A DNA stretch of 64,000 bases from Mycobacterium neglectum (GCF_002591975.1 NZ_NVQE01000027.1:1-64000); one strand, 5' to 3'. Shown: positions 52,702 through 62,358, numbered from the stretch's first letter. The notes: generated by a model from the letters alone, not told the origin. Made by a program: numbers and translations.

Positions 52702-52774
52702 TGCCCCCGGCAGGATTCGAACCTGCGGCCTTCTGCTCCGGAGGCAGACGCTCTATCCCCTGAGCTACGGGGGC
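52702..52774 (-). tRNA. tRNA-Arg (anticodon CCG)
   Basis: 73 bases without encoded CCA. Acceptor stem GCCCCCG pairs with CGGGGGC, the T-arm contains GGTTCGAATCC, and the anticodon loop CTCCGGA gives CCG, which reads CGG. It lies just upstream of argS, as in other mycobacteria. Confidence 0.95.
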
Positions 52775-52878
52775 GCACATAGGTGAAGCTGCGCCAATGG
52801 GCGTCGACAGCCTAACGCATCCACGTGAGCGGAAACGGATTCGGGGCCTGACCATGCCAGACCATAGGATGGACCCTC

Positions 52879-54528
52879 GTGACCCCCGCCGACCTGGCAG
52901 AGCTGCTCAAGACCACCGCGGCCGCGGTGCTCTCCGAGCATGGCCTTGACACCTCAGCGATACCCGCCACAGTCACCGTCGAGCGTCCCCGTAACCCCGA
53001 CCACGGCGACTACGCCACGAATCTGGCCCTTCAGCTGGGCAAGAAGGTCGGCGCGAACCCGCGGGAGCTGGCCGGCTGGCTCGCCGCCGGGCTGGCGCAG
53101 GCGGACGGGATCGCCGCCGCCGACGTCGCCGGCCCGGGCTTCGTCAATCTGCGACTCGATGCCTCGGCCCAGAACGTACTTGTCGCAAACGTGATCGACG
53201 CAGGCCAGGCCTACGGTCACTCGGACGAGCTCAACGAGAGCGTCAACCTCGAGTTCGTCTCGGCGAATCCCACCGGGCCCATCCACATCGGCGGCACCCG
53301 TTGGGCCGCCGTCGGCGACGCGCTGGGTCGGCTGCTTACGACGCAGGGCGCGCGCGTCGTCCGCGAGTACTACTTCAACGATCACGGCGCCCAGATCGAC
53401 AGGTTCACCAGCTCGTTGATCGCGGCGGCCAAGGGTGAGCCGACGCCTGACGACGGCTATGCCGGCGACTACATCAAAGACATTGCCGCCCAGGTGCTTG
53501 CCAAGGACCCGGACGTGCTCGGCCTGCCCGACGACGCGATGCGGGAAACGTTCCGAGCCATCGGCGTCGACCTGATGTTCACCCACATCAAGGCCTCGCT
53601 GCACGAGTTCGGCACCGACTTCGAGGTCTACACCCACGAAGACTCGATGCATACCTCGGGCCGCGTCGACCAGGCGATCGCCAAGCTGCGCAAGGAAGGC
53701 AAGGTCTACGAAAAGGACGGCGCAGTCTGGTTGCGCACCACCGACTTCGGCGACGACAAGGACCGCGTCGTCATCAAGAGCGACGGGGCGCCCGCCTACG
53801 TCGCCGCCGACATCGCTTACTACCTCGACAAGCGCGAGCGCGGGTTCGACCTGTGTATCTACATGCTCGGCGCCGATCACCACGGCTACATCGCCCGACT
53901 CAAGGCGATCGCCTCCTCTCTCGGGGAAGATCCCGCCACCGTCGAGGTGCTGATCGGGCAGATGGTCAACCTTGTCCGCGACGGCCAACCGGTGCGGATG
54001 AGTAAGCGTGCGGGCACCGTGATCACGCTCGACGACCTGGTGGACGCGATCGGCGTCGACGCCGCCCGGTACTCGCTCATCCGGTCCTCGGTGGACAGCC
54101 CCATCGACATCGACCTCGCGCTGTGGTCGTCGGCTTCCAGCGAAAATCCGGTCTACTACGTGCAATACGCCCACGCCCGGCTCTCGGCACTGGCTCGCAA
54201 CGCCGCCGAGCTTGGGCTGGCCGCAAGCACAGCGCACCTGGATCTGCTGACACACGAGAAGGAGGGCGTGCTGATCCGCAACATCGGCGAGTTCCCCCGT
54301 GTGCTGAAAACCGCGGCGGCATTACGCGAACCGCACCGAGTCTCGCGCTACCTCGAAGACCTCGCCGGCGATTACCACCGGTTCTATGATTCGTGCCGCG
54401 TACTGCCGCAAGGCGACGAGGCTGCGAACGACCTGCATTCCGCGCGTCTGGCGCTCTGCGATGCGACTCGCCAGGTCATCGCCAACGGTCTTGGCATTCT
54501 GGGCATCACCGCCCCGGAGCGGATGTGA
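52879..54528 (+). CDS. argS: Arginyl-tRNA synthetase
   Basis: 549 residues, class I aminoacyl-tRNA synthetase. Arg-tRNA N-terminal domain NPDHGDYATNLALQLGK, ATP site SANPTGPIHIGGTRW (the HIGH motif reads HIGG), and the KMSKS-like loop PVRMSKRAGTVITLDDL; C-terminal anticodon-binding DALR domain ends LGILGITAPERM. It charges tRNA-Arg, one copy of which is encoded beside it. GTG 52879; TAGGAT at 52865-52870 may be its -10. The lysA GTG overlaps its stop. Confidence 0.96.
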   Translation: MTPADLAELLKTTAAAVLSEHGLDTSAIPATVTVERPRNPDHGDYATNLALQLGKKVGANPRELAGWLAAGLAQADGIAAADVAGPGFVNLRLDASAQNVLVANVIDAGQAYGHSDELNESVNLEFVSANPTGPIHIGGTRWAAVGDALGRLLTTQGARVVREYYFNDHGAQIDRFTSSLIAAAKGEPTPDDGYAGDYIKDIAAQVLAKDPDVLGLPDDAMRETFRAIGVDLMFTHIKASLHEFGTDFEVYTHEDSMHTSGRVDQAIAKLRKEGKVYEKDGAVWLRTTDFGDDKDRVVIKSDGAPAYVAADIAYYLDKRERGFDLCIYMLGADHHGYIARLKAIASSLGEDPATVEVLIGQMVNLVRDGQPVRMSKRAGTVITLDDLVDAIGVDAARYSLIRSSVDSPIDIDLALWSSASSENPVYYVQYAHARLSALARNAAELGLAASTAHLDLLTHEKEGVLIRNIGEFPRVLKTAAALREPHRVSRYLEDLAGDYHRFYDSCRVLPQGDEAANDLHSARLALCDATRQVIANGLGILGITAPERM

Positions 54529-55943
54529 TTGCCCACCCGGCGGGCCCCCGGCACGCAGAAGAGATCCACCACGGGGGAGCACCGCCGCGCCCGATGTCCG
54601 CAGCCGAGGTCCTGCTGCTCGCGCCGAATGTCTGGCCACGCAACACGGTTCGCGATGACAACGGTGTGGTGTCGATCGCTGGTGTTTCCGTCGCCGACAT
54701 CGCCGCCGAGTTCGGCACCCCGACGTTCGTGATCGACGAAGACGACTTCCGGTCGCGCTGCCGCGAGATCGCCGCCGCGTTCGGCGGCGGGGAGAACGTG
54801 CGCTATGCGGCCAAGGCGTTCATGTGCTCTGAGGTGGCGCGCTGGATCGCCGAAGAAGGGCTATCCCTGGACGTCGCGACGGGTGGGGAGATGGCCGTCG
54901 CACTGCACGCGGGCTTCCCCGCCGATCGGATTGCATTGCACGGCAACAACAAGTCGATCGAAGAACTGACCGCTGCCGTCAACGCCCGAATCGAACATGT
55001 GGTCGTCGACTCGATGGTCGAGATCGAGCGCCTCGACGAGATCGCTGGAGCGGCGGGGATTGTTCAGGACGTACTGGTGCGCGTCACCGTCGGGGTCGAG
55101 GCGCACACCCACGAGTTCATCTCGACCGCTCACGAAGATCAGAAGTTCGGTCTGTCGCTGGCCAGTGGCGCGGCCCTGGGTGCCGTGCGCCGCGTCTTCG
55201 CCACCGACCATCTTCGTCTGGTCGGCCTGCACAGCCATATTGGATCGCAGATCTTCGATGTTGCCGGTTTCGAGATCGCCGCGCACCGTGTGATCGGTCT
55301 GCTGCGCGACGTGGTCGCCGAATTCGGTGTCGAGAAGACGTCGCAGATGTCGATCGTCGATCTCGGTGGCGGGCTCGGCATTTCGTATCTGCCGCAGGAT
55401 GATCCGCCGCCGGTTGCCGATCTGGCTGCCAAGCTCAGCGCCATCGTCCGCGACGAGTCGGCGGCGGTCGCGCTGCCCACGCCCAAACTGGTTGTCGAGC
55501 CGGGTCGCGCGATCGCCGGCCCGGGCACCATCACGCTCTATCGGGTCGGCACCGTCAAGGATGTGGCCGTCTCATCCGACAGATATCGGCGTTACGTCAG
55601 CGTCGACGGCGGTATGAGCGACAACATCCGTACATCGTTGTACGGCGCGGAATACGACGTTCGCCTGATCTCACGGGCCAGCGAAGGCTCGTCGACCTTG
55701 GGCCGTGTCGTCGGAAAGCACTGCGAGAGTGGCGATATCGTCGTTCGCGACACCTGGGTGCCCGACGATATCAGGCCGGGTGATCTGCTGGGCGTCGCTG
55801 CCACGGGCGCCTACTGCTATTCCATGTCGAGCCGTTACAACCTCATCGGCCGCCCTGCGGTCGTGGCCGTGCGCGACGGGCAAGCCCGCCTGATTCTGCG
55901 CCGGGAAACGGTCGACGATCTACTCAGTCTGGAAGTGAGGTAG
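54525..55943 (+). CDS. lysA: Diaminopimelate decarboxylase
   Basis: 472 residues. PLP lysine in VRYAAKAFMCSEVARW, HSHIGSQIFD, phosphate loop VDLGGGLGISY, substrate EPGRAIAGPGT and the active-site CESGD in KHCESGDIVVRDTW. It makes L-lysine from meso-diaminopimelate. GTG 54525 overlaps the argS stop (GTGA). The conserved core begins at LLLAPNVWPRN, and a start at ATG 54594 would match shorter homologues. First of the lysA-hom-thrC-thrB run. Confidence 0.95.
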   Translation: MIAHPAGPRHAEEIHHGGAPPRPMSAAEVLLLAPNVWPRNTVRDDNGVVSIAGVSVADIAAEFGTPTFVIDEDDFRSRCREIAAAFGGGENVRYAAKAFMCSEVARWIAEEGLSLDVATGGEMAVALHAGFPADRIALHGNNKSIEELTAAVNARIEHVVVDSMVEIERLDEIAGAAGIVQDVLVRVTVGVEAHTHEFISTAHEDQKFGLSLASGAALGAVRRVFATDHLRLVGLHSHIGSQIFDVAGFEIAAHRVIGLLRDVVAEFGVEKTSQMSIVDLGGGLGISYLPQDDPPPVADLAAKLSAIVRDESAAVALPTPKLVVEPGRAIAGPGTITLYRVGTVKDVAVSSDRYRRYVSVDGGMSDNIRTSLYGAEYDVRLISRASEGSSTLGRVVGKHCESGDIVVRDTWVPDDIRPGDLLGVAATGAYCYSMSSRYNLIGRPAVVAVRDGQARLILRRETVDDLLSLEVR

Positions 55944-55945
55944 CA

Positions 55946-57271
55946 ATGAGCACCGAAGATAAGCCCATCGGCGTAGCGGTCTTGGGATTCGGCAACGTGG
56001 GCAGTCAGGTCGTCCGCATCATCGAGGAGAGCGCCCAGGACCTGGCCGCCCGAATCGGTGCGCCAATGGTGTTGCGCGGCATCGGGGTGCGCCGAGTGGC
56101 CGACGACCGCGGTGTTCCCGTCGACATGCTCACCGACAACATCGACGAACTGGTGTCGCGCGACGATGTCGACATCGTCGTCGAACTGATGGGACCGGTC
56201 GAGCCGGCGCGCAAGGCGATTCTGTCCGCCCTGGAGCAGGGCAAGTCCGTCGTCACCGCCAATAAGGCGCTGATGGCCGTCTCGACCGGTGAACTGGCCC
56301 AGGCCGCCGAACACGCCCACGTCGACCTGTATTTCGAGGCGGCCGTGGCCGGTGCCATCCCCGTGATCCGCCCGCTGACCCAATCGCTCGCGGGCGACAC
56401 CGTGATCAGGGTTGCGGGCATCGTGAACGGGACGACGAACTACATCCTCTCCGAGATGGACAGCACGGGCGCTGATTACACCTCGGCGCTGGCCGACGCG
56501 AGCGCTCTGGGCTATGCCGAAGCGGACCCGACCGCCGACGTCGAGGGCTACGACGCCGCGGCCAAGGCCGCAATTCTCGCCTCGATCGCATTCCACACCC
56601 GTGTCACCGCCGACGACGTGTACCGGGAAGGAATCACGAAGGTCACATCGGCGGACTTCGTCTCGGCGCGCGCACTGGGTTGCACGATCAAACTGCTGGC
56701 GATCTGCGAGCGGCTCACCACCGACGAAGGACAGCAGCGGGTTTCGGCTCGCGTCTATCCGGCTCTGGTGCCGCTGACTCACCCCCTCGCGTCGGTCAAC
56801 GGCGCCTTCAACGCGGTCGTCGTCGAAGCCGAGGCCGCGGGGCGGCTGATGTTCTACGGCCAGGGTGCAGGTGGCGCGCCGACCGCATCCGCGGTGATGG
56901 GCGACCTCGTCATGGCCGCGCGTAACCGGGTGCAGGGTGGGCGAGGCCCGCGCGAGTCGAAGTACGCGAAGCTGCCGATCTCGCCCATCGGGTTCATCCC
57001 CACCCGGTACTACGTGAGCATGAATGTCGCCGACCGGCCCGGTGTCCTGTCCTCTGTCGCAGCCGAATTCGGCAAGCGCGAGGTCAGTATCGCCGAGGTG
57101 CGCCAAGAGGGCATGGTCGACCAAGAAGGCCAGAGGTGCGGTGCGCGCATCGTCGTCGTCACGCACCAGGCCACCGATGCCGCCCTTTCTGAAACCGTTG
57201 AGGCGCTGGATGACCTCGATGCTGTGGAGGGCATCAACAGCGTGCTTCGCCTGGAAGGGACTACCGAATGA
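55946..57271 (+). CDS. hom: Homoserine dehydrogenase
   Basis: 441 residues. NAD(P) fold VAVLGFGNVGSQVVRII, NANKAL-type ANKALMAV, homoserine dehydrogenase signature ADPTADVEGYDAAAKAAILASIAF, and a C-terminal ACT domain YVSMNVADRPGVLSSVAAEFGKREVSIAEV for threonine feedback. It reduces aspartate semialdehyde to homoserine. Two bases after lysA; thrC starts in its stop (ATGA). Called thrA in M. tuberculosis. Confidence 0.95.
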   Translation: MSTEDKPIGVAVLGFGNVGSQVVRIIEESAQDLAARIGAPMVLRGIGVRRVADDRGVPVDMLTDNIDELVSRDDVDIVVELMGPVEPARKAILSALEQGKSVVTANKALMAVSTGELAQAAEHAHVDLYFEAAVAGAIPVIRPLTQSLAGDTVIRVAGIVNGTTNYILSEMDSTGADYTSALADASALGYAEADPTADVEGYDAAAKAAILASIAFHTRVTADDVYREGITKVTSADFVSARALGCTIKLLAICERLTTDEGQQRVSARVYPALVPLTHPLASVNGAFNAVVVEAEAAGRLMFYGQGAGGAPTASAVMGDLVMAARNRVQGGRGPRESKYAKLPISPIGFIPTRYYVSMNVADRPGVLSSVAAEFGKREVSIAEVRQEGMVDQEGQRCGARIVVVTHQATDAALSETVEALDDLDAVEGINSVLRLEGTTE

Positions 57272-58344
57272 GCACTACGGCCGTTCATCAGCCGTGGCCC
57301 GGGTTGATCGCCGCGTATCGCGATCGGCTCCCCGTCGAAGACAGCTGGACCCCGATCACGCTGCGCGAGGGCGGCACTCCGCTGCTGCCGGCACCTCGGC
57401 TGTCCGAGTACACCGGCTGCACGGTGCATTTGAAGGTCGAAGGCCTCAACCCGACGGGTTCGTTCAAGGACCGCGGCATGACGATGGCGGTAACCGAGGC
57501 CGTCGCCCGCGGTCAGCAAGCCGTGCTCTGTGCGTCGACCGGCAACACCTCGGCGTCGGCCGCTGCGTACGCCGCCCGGGCGGGCATCACCTGCGCGGTG
57601 CTCGTGCCGCAGGGCAAGATCGCGATGGGCAAGCTGGCCCAGGCGGTCATGCACGGCGCGAAGATTATTCAGATCGACGGCAACTTCGACGACTGCCTGG
57701 AGTTGGCCCGCAAGCTCACCGCCGACTATCCGACCGTATCCCTGGTCAACTCGGTCAACCCGTTCCGCATCGAGGGGCAGAAGACCGCGGCGTTCGAGAT
57801 CGTCGACGCCCTCGGCGTCGCGCCCGACGTGCATTCGTTGCCCGTGGGAAATGCGGGCAACATCACCGCGTACTGGAAGGGCTACACCGAGTATCACCGC
57901 GACGGACTCTCCGACCGATTGCCGCGCATGCTCGGTACTCAGGCCGCAGGTGCCGCGCCGCTCGTGTTGGGTGAGCCGGTGAGTGAGCCCGAGACGATCG
58001 CCACCGCGATCCGGATCGGCTCACCCGCGTCGTGGACGACGGCGGTCGAGGCGCAGCAGCAGTCCGACGGCCGCTTCCTCGCTGCCACCGACGAGGAGAT
58101 TCTCGCCGCATATCACCTGGTGGCACGCACCGAGGGCGTCTTCGTGGAGCCCGCCTCGGCGGCCAGCATCGCCGGACTACTCAAGTCGATCGAGGACGGT
58201 TGGATCCCCAAGGGGTCGACCGTCGTGTGTACGGTCACGGGCAACGGCCTCAAGGACCCCGACACGGCGCTGAAAGGCATGCCGGCCGTCACTGCGCTAC
58301 CGGTCGACCCGTCAGCCGTCGCCGAGCAGTTGGGTTTGGTCTAG
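57268..58344 (+). CDS. thrC: Threonine synthase
   Basis: 358 residues, fold type II PLP enzyme. Lysine in LNPTGSFKDRGMTMA, CASTGNTSASAAAYAARAG and the phosphate loop LPVGNAGNITAYWKGY. It converts O-phosphohomoserine to threonine. ATG 57268 overlaps the hom stop. Confidence 0.95.
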   Translation: MSTTAVHQPWPGLIAAYRDRLPVEDSWTPITLREGGTPLLPAPRLSEYTGCTVHLKVEGLNPTGSFKDRGMTMAVTEAVARGQQAVLCASTGNTSASAAAYAARAGITCAVLVPQGKIAMGKLAQAVMHGAKIIQIDGNFDDCLELARKLTADYPTVSLVNSVNPFRIEGQKTAAFEIVDALGVAPDVHSLPVGNAGNITAYWKGYTEYHRDGLSDRLPRMLGTQAAGAAPLVLGEPVSEPETIATAIRIGSPASWTTAVEAQQQSDGRFLAATDEEILAAYHLVARTEGVFVEPASAASIAGLLKSIEDGWIPKGSTVVCTVTGNGLKDPDTALKGMPAVTALPVDPSAVAEQLGLV

Positions 58345-58348
58345 CGGG

Positions 58349-59305
58349 GTGGCTTCGTCGGTGAACCAGACTCTGCCGGCCGGACTGACGGCCGCCGCCG
58401 TCGTTGCGGCGTCCAGCGCGAACCTGGGTCCAGGGTTCGACAGCCTGGGCCTTGCGTTGAGCCTCTACGACGAGATCGTTGTGGAGACAACCGAATCCGG
58501 TCTCGTCGTAGAGGTCGAGGGTCAGGGTGCCGGCCAGGTTCCGCTGGACTCGACCCACTTGGTCGTGCGCGCGATCGAGCACGGGCTACAGAGTGCCGGC
58601 GCGAAGGTGTCGGGGCTAAAAGTGCTCTGCCGAAATGATATTCCACACTCCCGAGGGCTGGGATCATCGGCAGCGGCGGTCGTCGGAGGCCTCGCTGTCG
58701 TCAACGGCCTTGTGACGCAGGTGGGTTCGAAGCCGCTCGACGACACCGAGTTGATCCAGCTGGCCAGTGAGTTCGAGGGACATCCAGACAACGCTTCGGC
58801 GTCCGTGCTCGGTGGGGCGGTGGTGTCGTGGTCCGAACATGAAGGCGTGCTGCCGCGCTACTCGGCGGTTCCAGTGCGGCTGCATCCCGACATCCATTTG
58901 TTTCCCGCGATCCCCGAGGAGCGTTCCTCGACGGCCGAGACGCGCGTATTGCTTCCAGATCAGGTCAGTCACACCGATGCCCGGTTCAACCTGAGCCGGG
59001 CGGCGCTGTTGGTGGTGGCGCTGACGCAGCGGCCGGATCTGCTGATGGAGGCCACCGAGGACGTCCTGCATCAACCGCAGCGCGCGGCCGCGATGCCGCG
59101 TTCCGCGGAATACCTGCAGATTCTTCGGCGTTGTGGAGTAGCAGCGGTGTTATCCGGTGCTGGACCTGCGGTTATCGCATTGAGTACGCAACCGGAACTG
59201 CCTGTCGAAGCGCTGGATTACGGCATCGCCAACGGGTTCACCGTCAGCGAGATGACGGTTGGTGAGGGCGTCCGCTGGACGTCTGGTGCGGCCGTCCGGA
59301 CGTGA
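58349..59305 (+). CDS. thrB: Homoserine kinase
   Basis: 318 residues, GHMP kinase. VVAASSANLGPGFDSLGLALSLYD, the ATP loop DIPHSRGLGSSAAAVVGGL, and the C-terminal VAAVLSGAGPAVIAL. It phosphorylates homoserine for threonine synthase. GTG 58349 is 4 bases after thrC; GTG 58361 would fit homologues about as well. Confidence 0.93.
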   Translation: MASSVNQTLPAGLTAAAVVAASSANLGPGFDSLGLALSLYDEIVVETTESGLVVEVEGQGAGQVPLDSTHLVVRAIEHGLQSAGAKVSGLKVLCRNDIPHSRGLGSSAAAVVGGLAVVNGLVTQVGSKPLDDTELIQLASEFEGHPDNASASVLGGAVVSWSEHEGVLPRYSAVPVRLHPDIHLFPAIPEERSSTAETRVLLPDQVSHTDARFNLSRAALLVVALTQRPDLLMEATEDVLHQPQRAAAMPRSAEYLQILRRCGVAAVLSGAGPAVIALSTQPELPVEALDYGIANGFTVSEMTVGEGVRWTSGAAVRT

Positions 59306-59339
59306 TCCGAGCTGGGACGCCTCACATAACAGGAGTCAC

Positions 59340-59432
59340 ATGCGAACCAGTCCAGTTCTTGCTTCCAGCACAGAAGCGGGTTATTCTCGCTCCGTCCAGC
59401 AATTGCAGCGTCTCTGCCTGCGTCGACACTAG
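59340..59432 (+). CDS. Short upstream ORF in the rho leader
   Basis: 30 codons with AGGAG four bases before ATG 59340 and TAG at 59430-59432. The peptide starts MRTSPVLASS and ends QRLCLRRH, with one cysteine and four arginines in the second half. The position, about 170 bases before rho, and the following hairpins suggest a leader peptide in Rho control. E. coli also has a leader peptide before rho (rhoL), but sequence similarity is not claimed. Confidence 0.45.
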   Translation: MRTSPVLASSTEAGYSRSVQQLQRLCLRRH

Positions 59433-59475
59433 GACGACCACTCTTCTTTCAAGTGCTCATCTCGTGTACTGACGG

Positions 59476-59558
59476 TTCGCCGTTAAGCGGCGAATACCGG
59501 CGATCACTGTTGCAGAGGCAATGGTCGGACCCCCGCGTTCAGCGGTTCAGCTGAACGC
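59476..59558 (+). promoter_or_regulatory. Two hairpins in the rho 5' leader
   Basis: Hairpin 1: TTCGCCG (59476-59482) and CGGCGAA (59488-59494), 5-base loop, extended by CGG/CCG outside. Hairpin 2: GCGTTCAGC (59535-59543) and GCTGAACGC (59550-59558), perfect 9-bp stem with 6-base loop, 47 bases before the rho GTG. The rest of the 300-base thrB-rho gap holds the upstream ORF. No clear promoter was found. Confidence 0.55.
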
Positions 59559-59605
59559 ACCGAACCCCCGCATGACTAGATCAGCGAGGGAAAGAAAGGA
59601 AATCC

Positions 59606-61552
59606 GTGACCGAAACGGACCTGATCACGGCCGGCGGTAGCAGCGAAAACGAACAGCTGTCGAGCCCCGTGAATTCAGATATCTCGACTCCCGCGGCCGG
59701 CGAAGCGTCCAACAGCACGCCCACCGCGGAAACCGCACCCGCCGCCGACGTCGCGTCCGGTAGCCGTGCGGGCTCGCTGTCGACCATGGTGCTGCCCGAG
59801 CTGCGGGCACTCGCCAAGCAAATCGGGGTCGAGGGTGCCTCCGGAATGCGCAAAGGCGAATTGGTGACCGCCATCCGTGAGCGTCGTGGCGAAGCCAACG
59901 GCGCGGCCTCGAAAGCGGCCGCCGACTCCGGCGCAGCCGACACCGCGCCGGCCGCCGAGACCGGCGCAGCCGACACCGCGCCGGCCGCCGAGACCGGCGA
60001 GCAGACCGACCGGCAACAGCGCCCACGCCGCGAGCGTCGCGGCGCCTCCCGTCAGTCGGGTGCCCCGGGTGGCTCCGACCAGCCCGCCGAGGGCGGTGGC
60101 CAGGAGCCCAAGGGCGACGCCGGGGAGCAGCCCGCCAAGCAGCAGCGCGGCAAGTCCGACGACAAGTCCGACGACTCGTCCGACGGCGACGACCGGCAGG
60201 GCGGTCAAGAGAACCGCAACAACCAGGGCAACCAGGGCAACCGGAACAACCAGAACGACCGGAACAACCAGAACGACGACGACGACGGCGAGGGTCGTGG
60301 AGGCCGCCGGGGTCGCCGATTCCGCGACCGCAGGCGCCGTGAGCGCGGCGGCGACGGTGGTGGCGGTCAAGACCGCGATACCGAGTTGCGCGAGGACGAT
60401 GTCGTGCAGCCCGTGGCGGGAATCCTCGATGTGCTCGACAACTATGCGTTCGTCCGCACATCGGGCTACCTGGCCGGACCCAACGATGTGTACGTGTCCA
60501 TGAACATGGTCCGCAAGAACGGTCTGCGCCGCGGCGACGCGGTGACCGGCGCGGTCCGGGTGCCCAAAGAGGGCGAAGGCGGCGGCCAGAATCCGCGGCA
60601 GAAGTTCAATCCGCTTGTCCGGTTGGACACCGTCAACGGTGGACCTGTCGAGGACGCGAAGAATCGGGACGAGTTCACCAAGCTGACCCCGCTCTACCCG
60701 AATCAGCGACTGCGCCTTGAGACCACGAGCGAGAAGCTGACGACCCGTCTGATCGACCTGATCATGCCGATCGGCAAGGGCCAGCGCGCCCTGATCGTGT
60801 CGCCGCCCAAGGCCGGTAAGACCACGATCATGCAGGACATCGCCAACGCGATCACCAAGAACAACCCGGAATGCCACCTGATGGTCGTGCTCGTCGACGA
60901 GCGTCCGGAAGAGGTCACCGACATGCAGCGCTCGGTCAAGGGTGAGGTCATCGCCTCGACCTTCGACCGACCGCCGTCAGACCACACTCAGGCTGCCGAG
61001 CTCGCGATCGAGCGCGCCAAGCGACTCGTCGAGCAGGGCAAGGACGTCGTCGTGCTGCTCGACTCGATCACCCGGCTCGGGCGCGCATACAACAACGCGT
61101 CACCGGCCTCGGGCCGAATCCTGTCCGGTGGTGTCGACTCGACCGCGCTGTATCCGCCCAAGCGGTTCCTCGGCGCTGCCCGCAACATCGAGTTCGGTGG
61201 GTCTCTGACGATCATCGCCACCGCGATGGTGGAGACCGGCTCGACCGGTGACACCGTGATCTTCGAGGAATTCAAGGGCACCGGCAACGCCGAGCTCAAG
61301 CTCGATCGCAAGATCGCCGAGCGGCGGGTGTTCCCGGCCGTCGACGTCAACCCGTCCGGCACCCGTAAGGACGAACTGTTGCTCTCGGCCGACGAGTTCG
61401 CGGTCGTGCACAAGCTGCGTCGCGTCCTGTCGGGCCTCGACCCGCACCAGGCCATCGACCTGCTGATGAGCCAGCTGCGCAAGACCAAGAACAACTACGA
61501 GTTCCTGGTACAGGTCTCCAAGAACACGCCCGGCGGCAACGACAACGACTAG
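59606..61552 (+). CDS. rho: Transcription termination factor Rho
   Basis: 648 residues, far longer than E. coli Rho because of an N-terminal insertion. Residues 1-260 are low-complexity: an SAP-like LSTMVLPELRALAKQIGVEGASGMRKGELVTAIR (about 52-87), an Ala-rich part with an exact 33-bp tandem duplication (59930-59962 and 59963-59995), an Asn/Gln/Asp-rich stretch (NNQGNQGNRNNQND) and an Arg-rich segment. Then come the RNA-binding cold-shock domain (GILDVLDNYAFVRTSGYL), Walker A PPKAGKTT, Walker B LMVVLVDERPEEV and R-loop SITRLGRAYN. The core is intact. GTG 59606 follows AAAGGAAA. Its stop shares CTAG with the convergent TetR gene. Confidence 0.96.
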   Translation: MTETDLITAGGSSENEQLSSPVNSDISTPAAGEASNSTPTAETAPAADVASGSRAGSLSTMVLPELRALAKQIGVEGASGMRKGELVTAIRERRGEANGAASKAAADSGAADTAPAAETGAADTAPAAETGEQTDRQQRPRRERRGASRQSGAPGGSDQPAEGGGQEPKGDAGEQPAKQQRGKSDDKSDDSSDGDDRQGGQENRNNQGNQGNRNNQNDRNNQNDDDDGEGRGGRRGRRFRDRRRRERGGDGGGGQDRDTELREDDVVQPVAGILDVLDNYAFVRTSGYLAGPNDVYVSMNMVRKNGLRRGDAVTGAVRVPKEGEGGGQNPRQKFNPLVRLDTVNGGPVEDAKNRDEFTKLTPLYPNQRLRLETTSEKLTTRLIDLIMPIGKGQRALIVSPPKAGKTTIMQDIANAITKNNPECHLMVVLVDERPEEVTDMQRSVKGEVIASTFDRPPSDHTQAAELAIERAKRLVEQGKDVVVLLDSITRLGRAYNNASPASGRILSGGVDSTALYPPKRFLGAARNIEFGGSLTIIATAMVETGSTGDTVIFEEFKGTGNAELKLDRKIAERRVFPAVDVNPSGTRKDELLLSADEFAVVHKLRRVLSGLDPHQAIDLLMSQLRKTKNNYEFLVQVSKNTPGGNDND

Positions 61553-62163
61553 TCGCCCGACACGGCGGGGTCGGCCTTCAAGCCGGGCATCACATACCGG
61601 CGCACGTGGATGAGCACGGCGTCGGCGTTTTCGGGATCGAGCGTGTCGCCAGGTACCGTCGCGAGCGAAATGAGGACGCGCGCCACCCATTCCGAGGCTT
61701 CGGCGACATCGATGTCCGGGTGGATCTCGTCGCGATCGCGGGCTGCAACGAGGTAGGGCGACCAGAAGTCCGCCAAGTCTGGAACCAGTCCCTGCACACC
61801 CGCTCCTGCGCAGGCCGCGAATTCCTCGGGCTCCTCCATTCGCAGCTTCATCAGAAGCGCACCCGGGTCGTCATAGGCGGTCCTGGCGTGCCGGATGCCC
61901 AGCGCCATCTGGCGATCCAGGCATTCGACCTGCTCGAGCAGGGCGCGTGCTTCCGACCAGTACGCCTCGTTCAGGCGCACGATCGCCGCGCCGAGCAGTG
62001 ACACCTTGTCGGGGAAATGGCGATACAGCCAGCCGCGCGACACCCCAGCGACCTCGGCAACCTCCGAGACCGTCGTCGCGCGGATCCCTTTCGCGCGCAT
62101 GCAGACCTCGGCCGCATCGGTCAACCGATCGCGGACGCTCTTGGAGGCAGTGCCGGTCGTCAC
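61549..62163 (-). CDS. TetR-family regulator
   Basis: 204 residues. DNA-binding domain with AAEVCMRAKGIRATTVSEVAEVAGVSRGWLYRHFPDKVSLL (about residues 17-57), then a helical ligand domain. GTG start at 62163. TGAACA (62182-62187) and TGTTCA (62200-62205) form an inverted pair 18 bases upstream that could be its operator. Ligand and targets unknown. Confidence 0.82.
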   Translation of the reverse strand: MTTGTASKSVRDRLTDAAEVCMRAKGIRATTVSEVAEVAGVSRGWLYRHFPDKVSLLGAAIVRLNEAYWSEARALLEQVECLDRQMALGIRHARTAYDDPGALLMKLRMEEPEEFAACAGAGVQGLVPDLADFWSPYLVAARDRDEIHPDIDVAEASEWVARVLISLATVPGDTLDPENADAVLIHVRRYVMPGLKADPAVSGD

Positions 62164-62266
62164 GAGGGCATTCTGTCACTGTGAACACCGTTGCGGATCT
62201 GTTCATGTACCGGACCAGGAATAGCGACCGCGCTGTAGGCGTTTAGGCCGTTGGCGGTTGACCTGG

Positions 62267-62272
62267 CATAAT
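62267..62272 (+). promoter_or_regulatory. Probable -10 element of the rpmE promoter
   Basis: CATAAT (5 of 6 matches to TATAAT) lies 86 bases before the rpmE ATG, giving a leader of about 80 bases. No good -35 is visible at the normal spacing. Confidence 0.45.
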
Positions 62273-62358
62273 GGCGCCGACACCCTCGGCTCCGGTTCAC
62301 GCCGATACCTCCTGGTCAACGGAGGGGCGACCCGGAACCCACGATTGAAGAGGAAACC

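Noticed and set aside
62182..62205. TGAACA/TGTTCA inverted pair as the operator of the TetR gene at 62163
   Set aside because: Only 6-bp arms with a 12-base gap; too weak to list as a site on its own.
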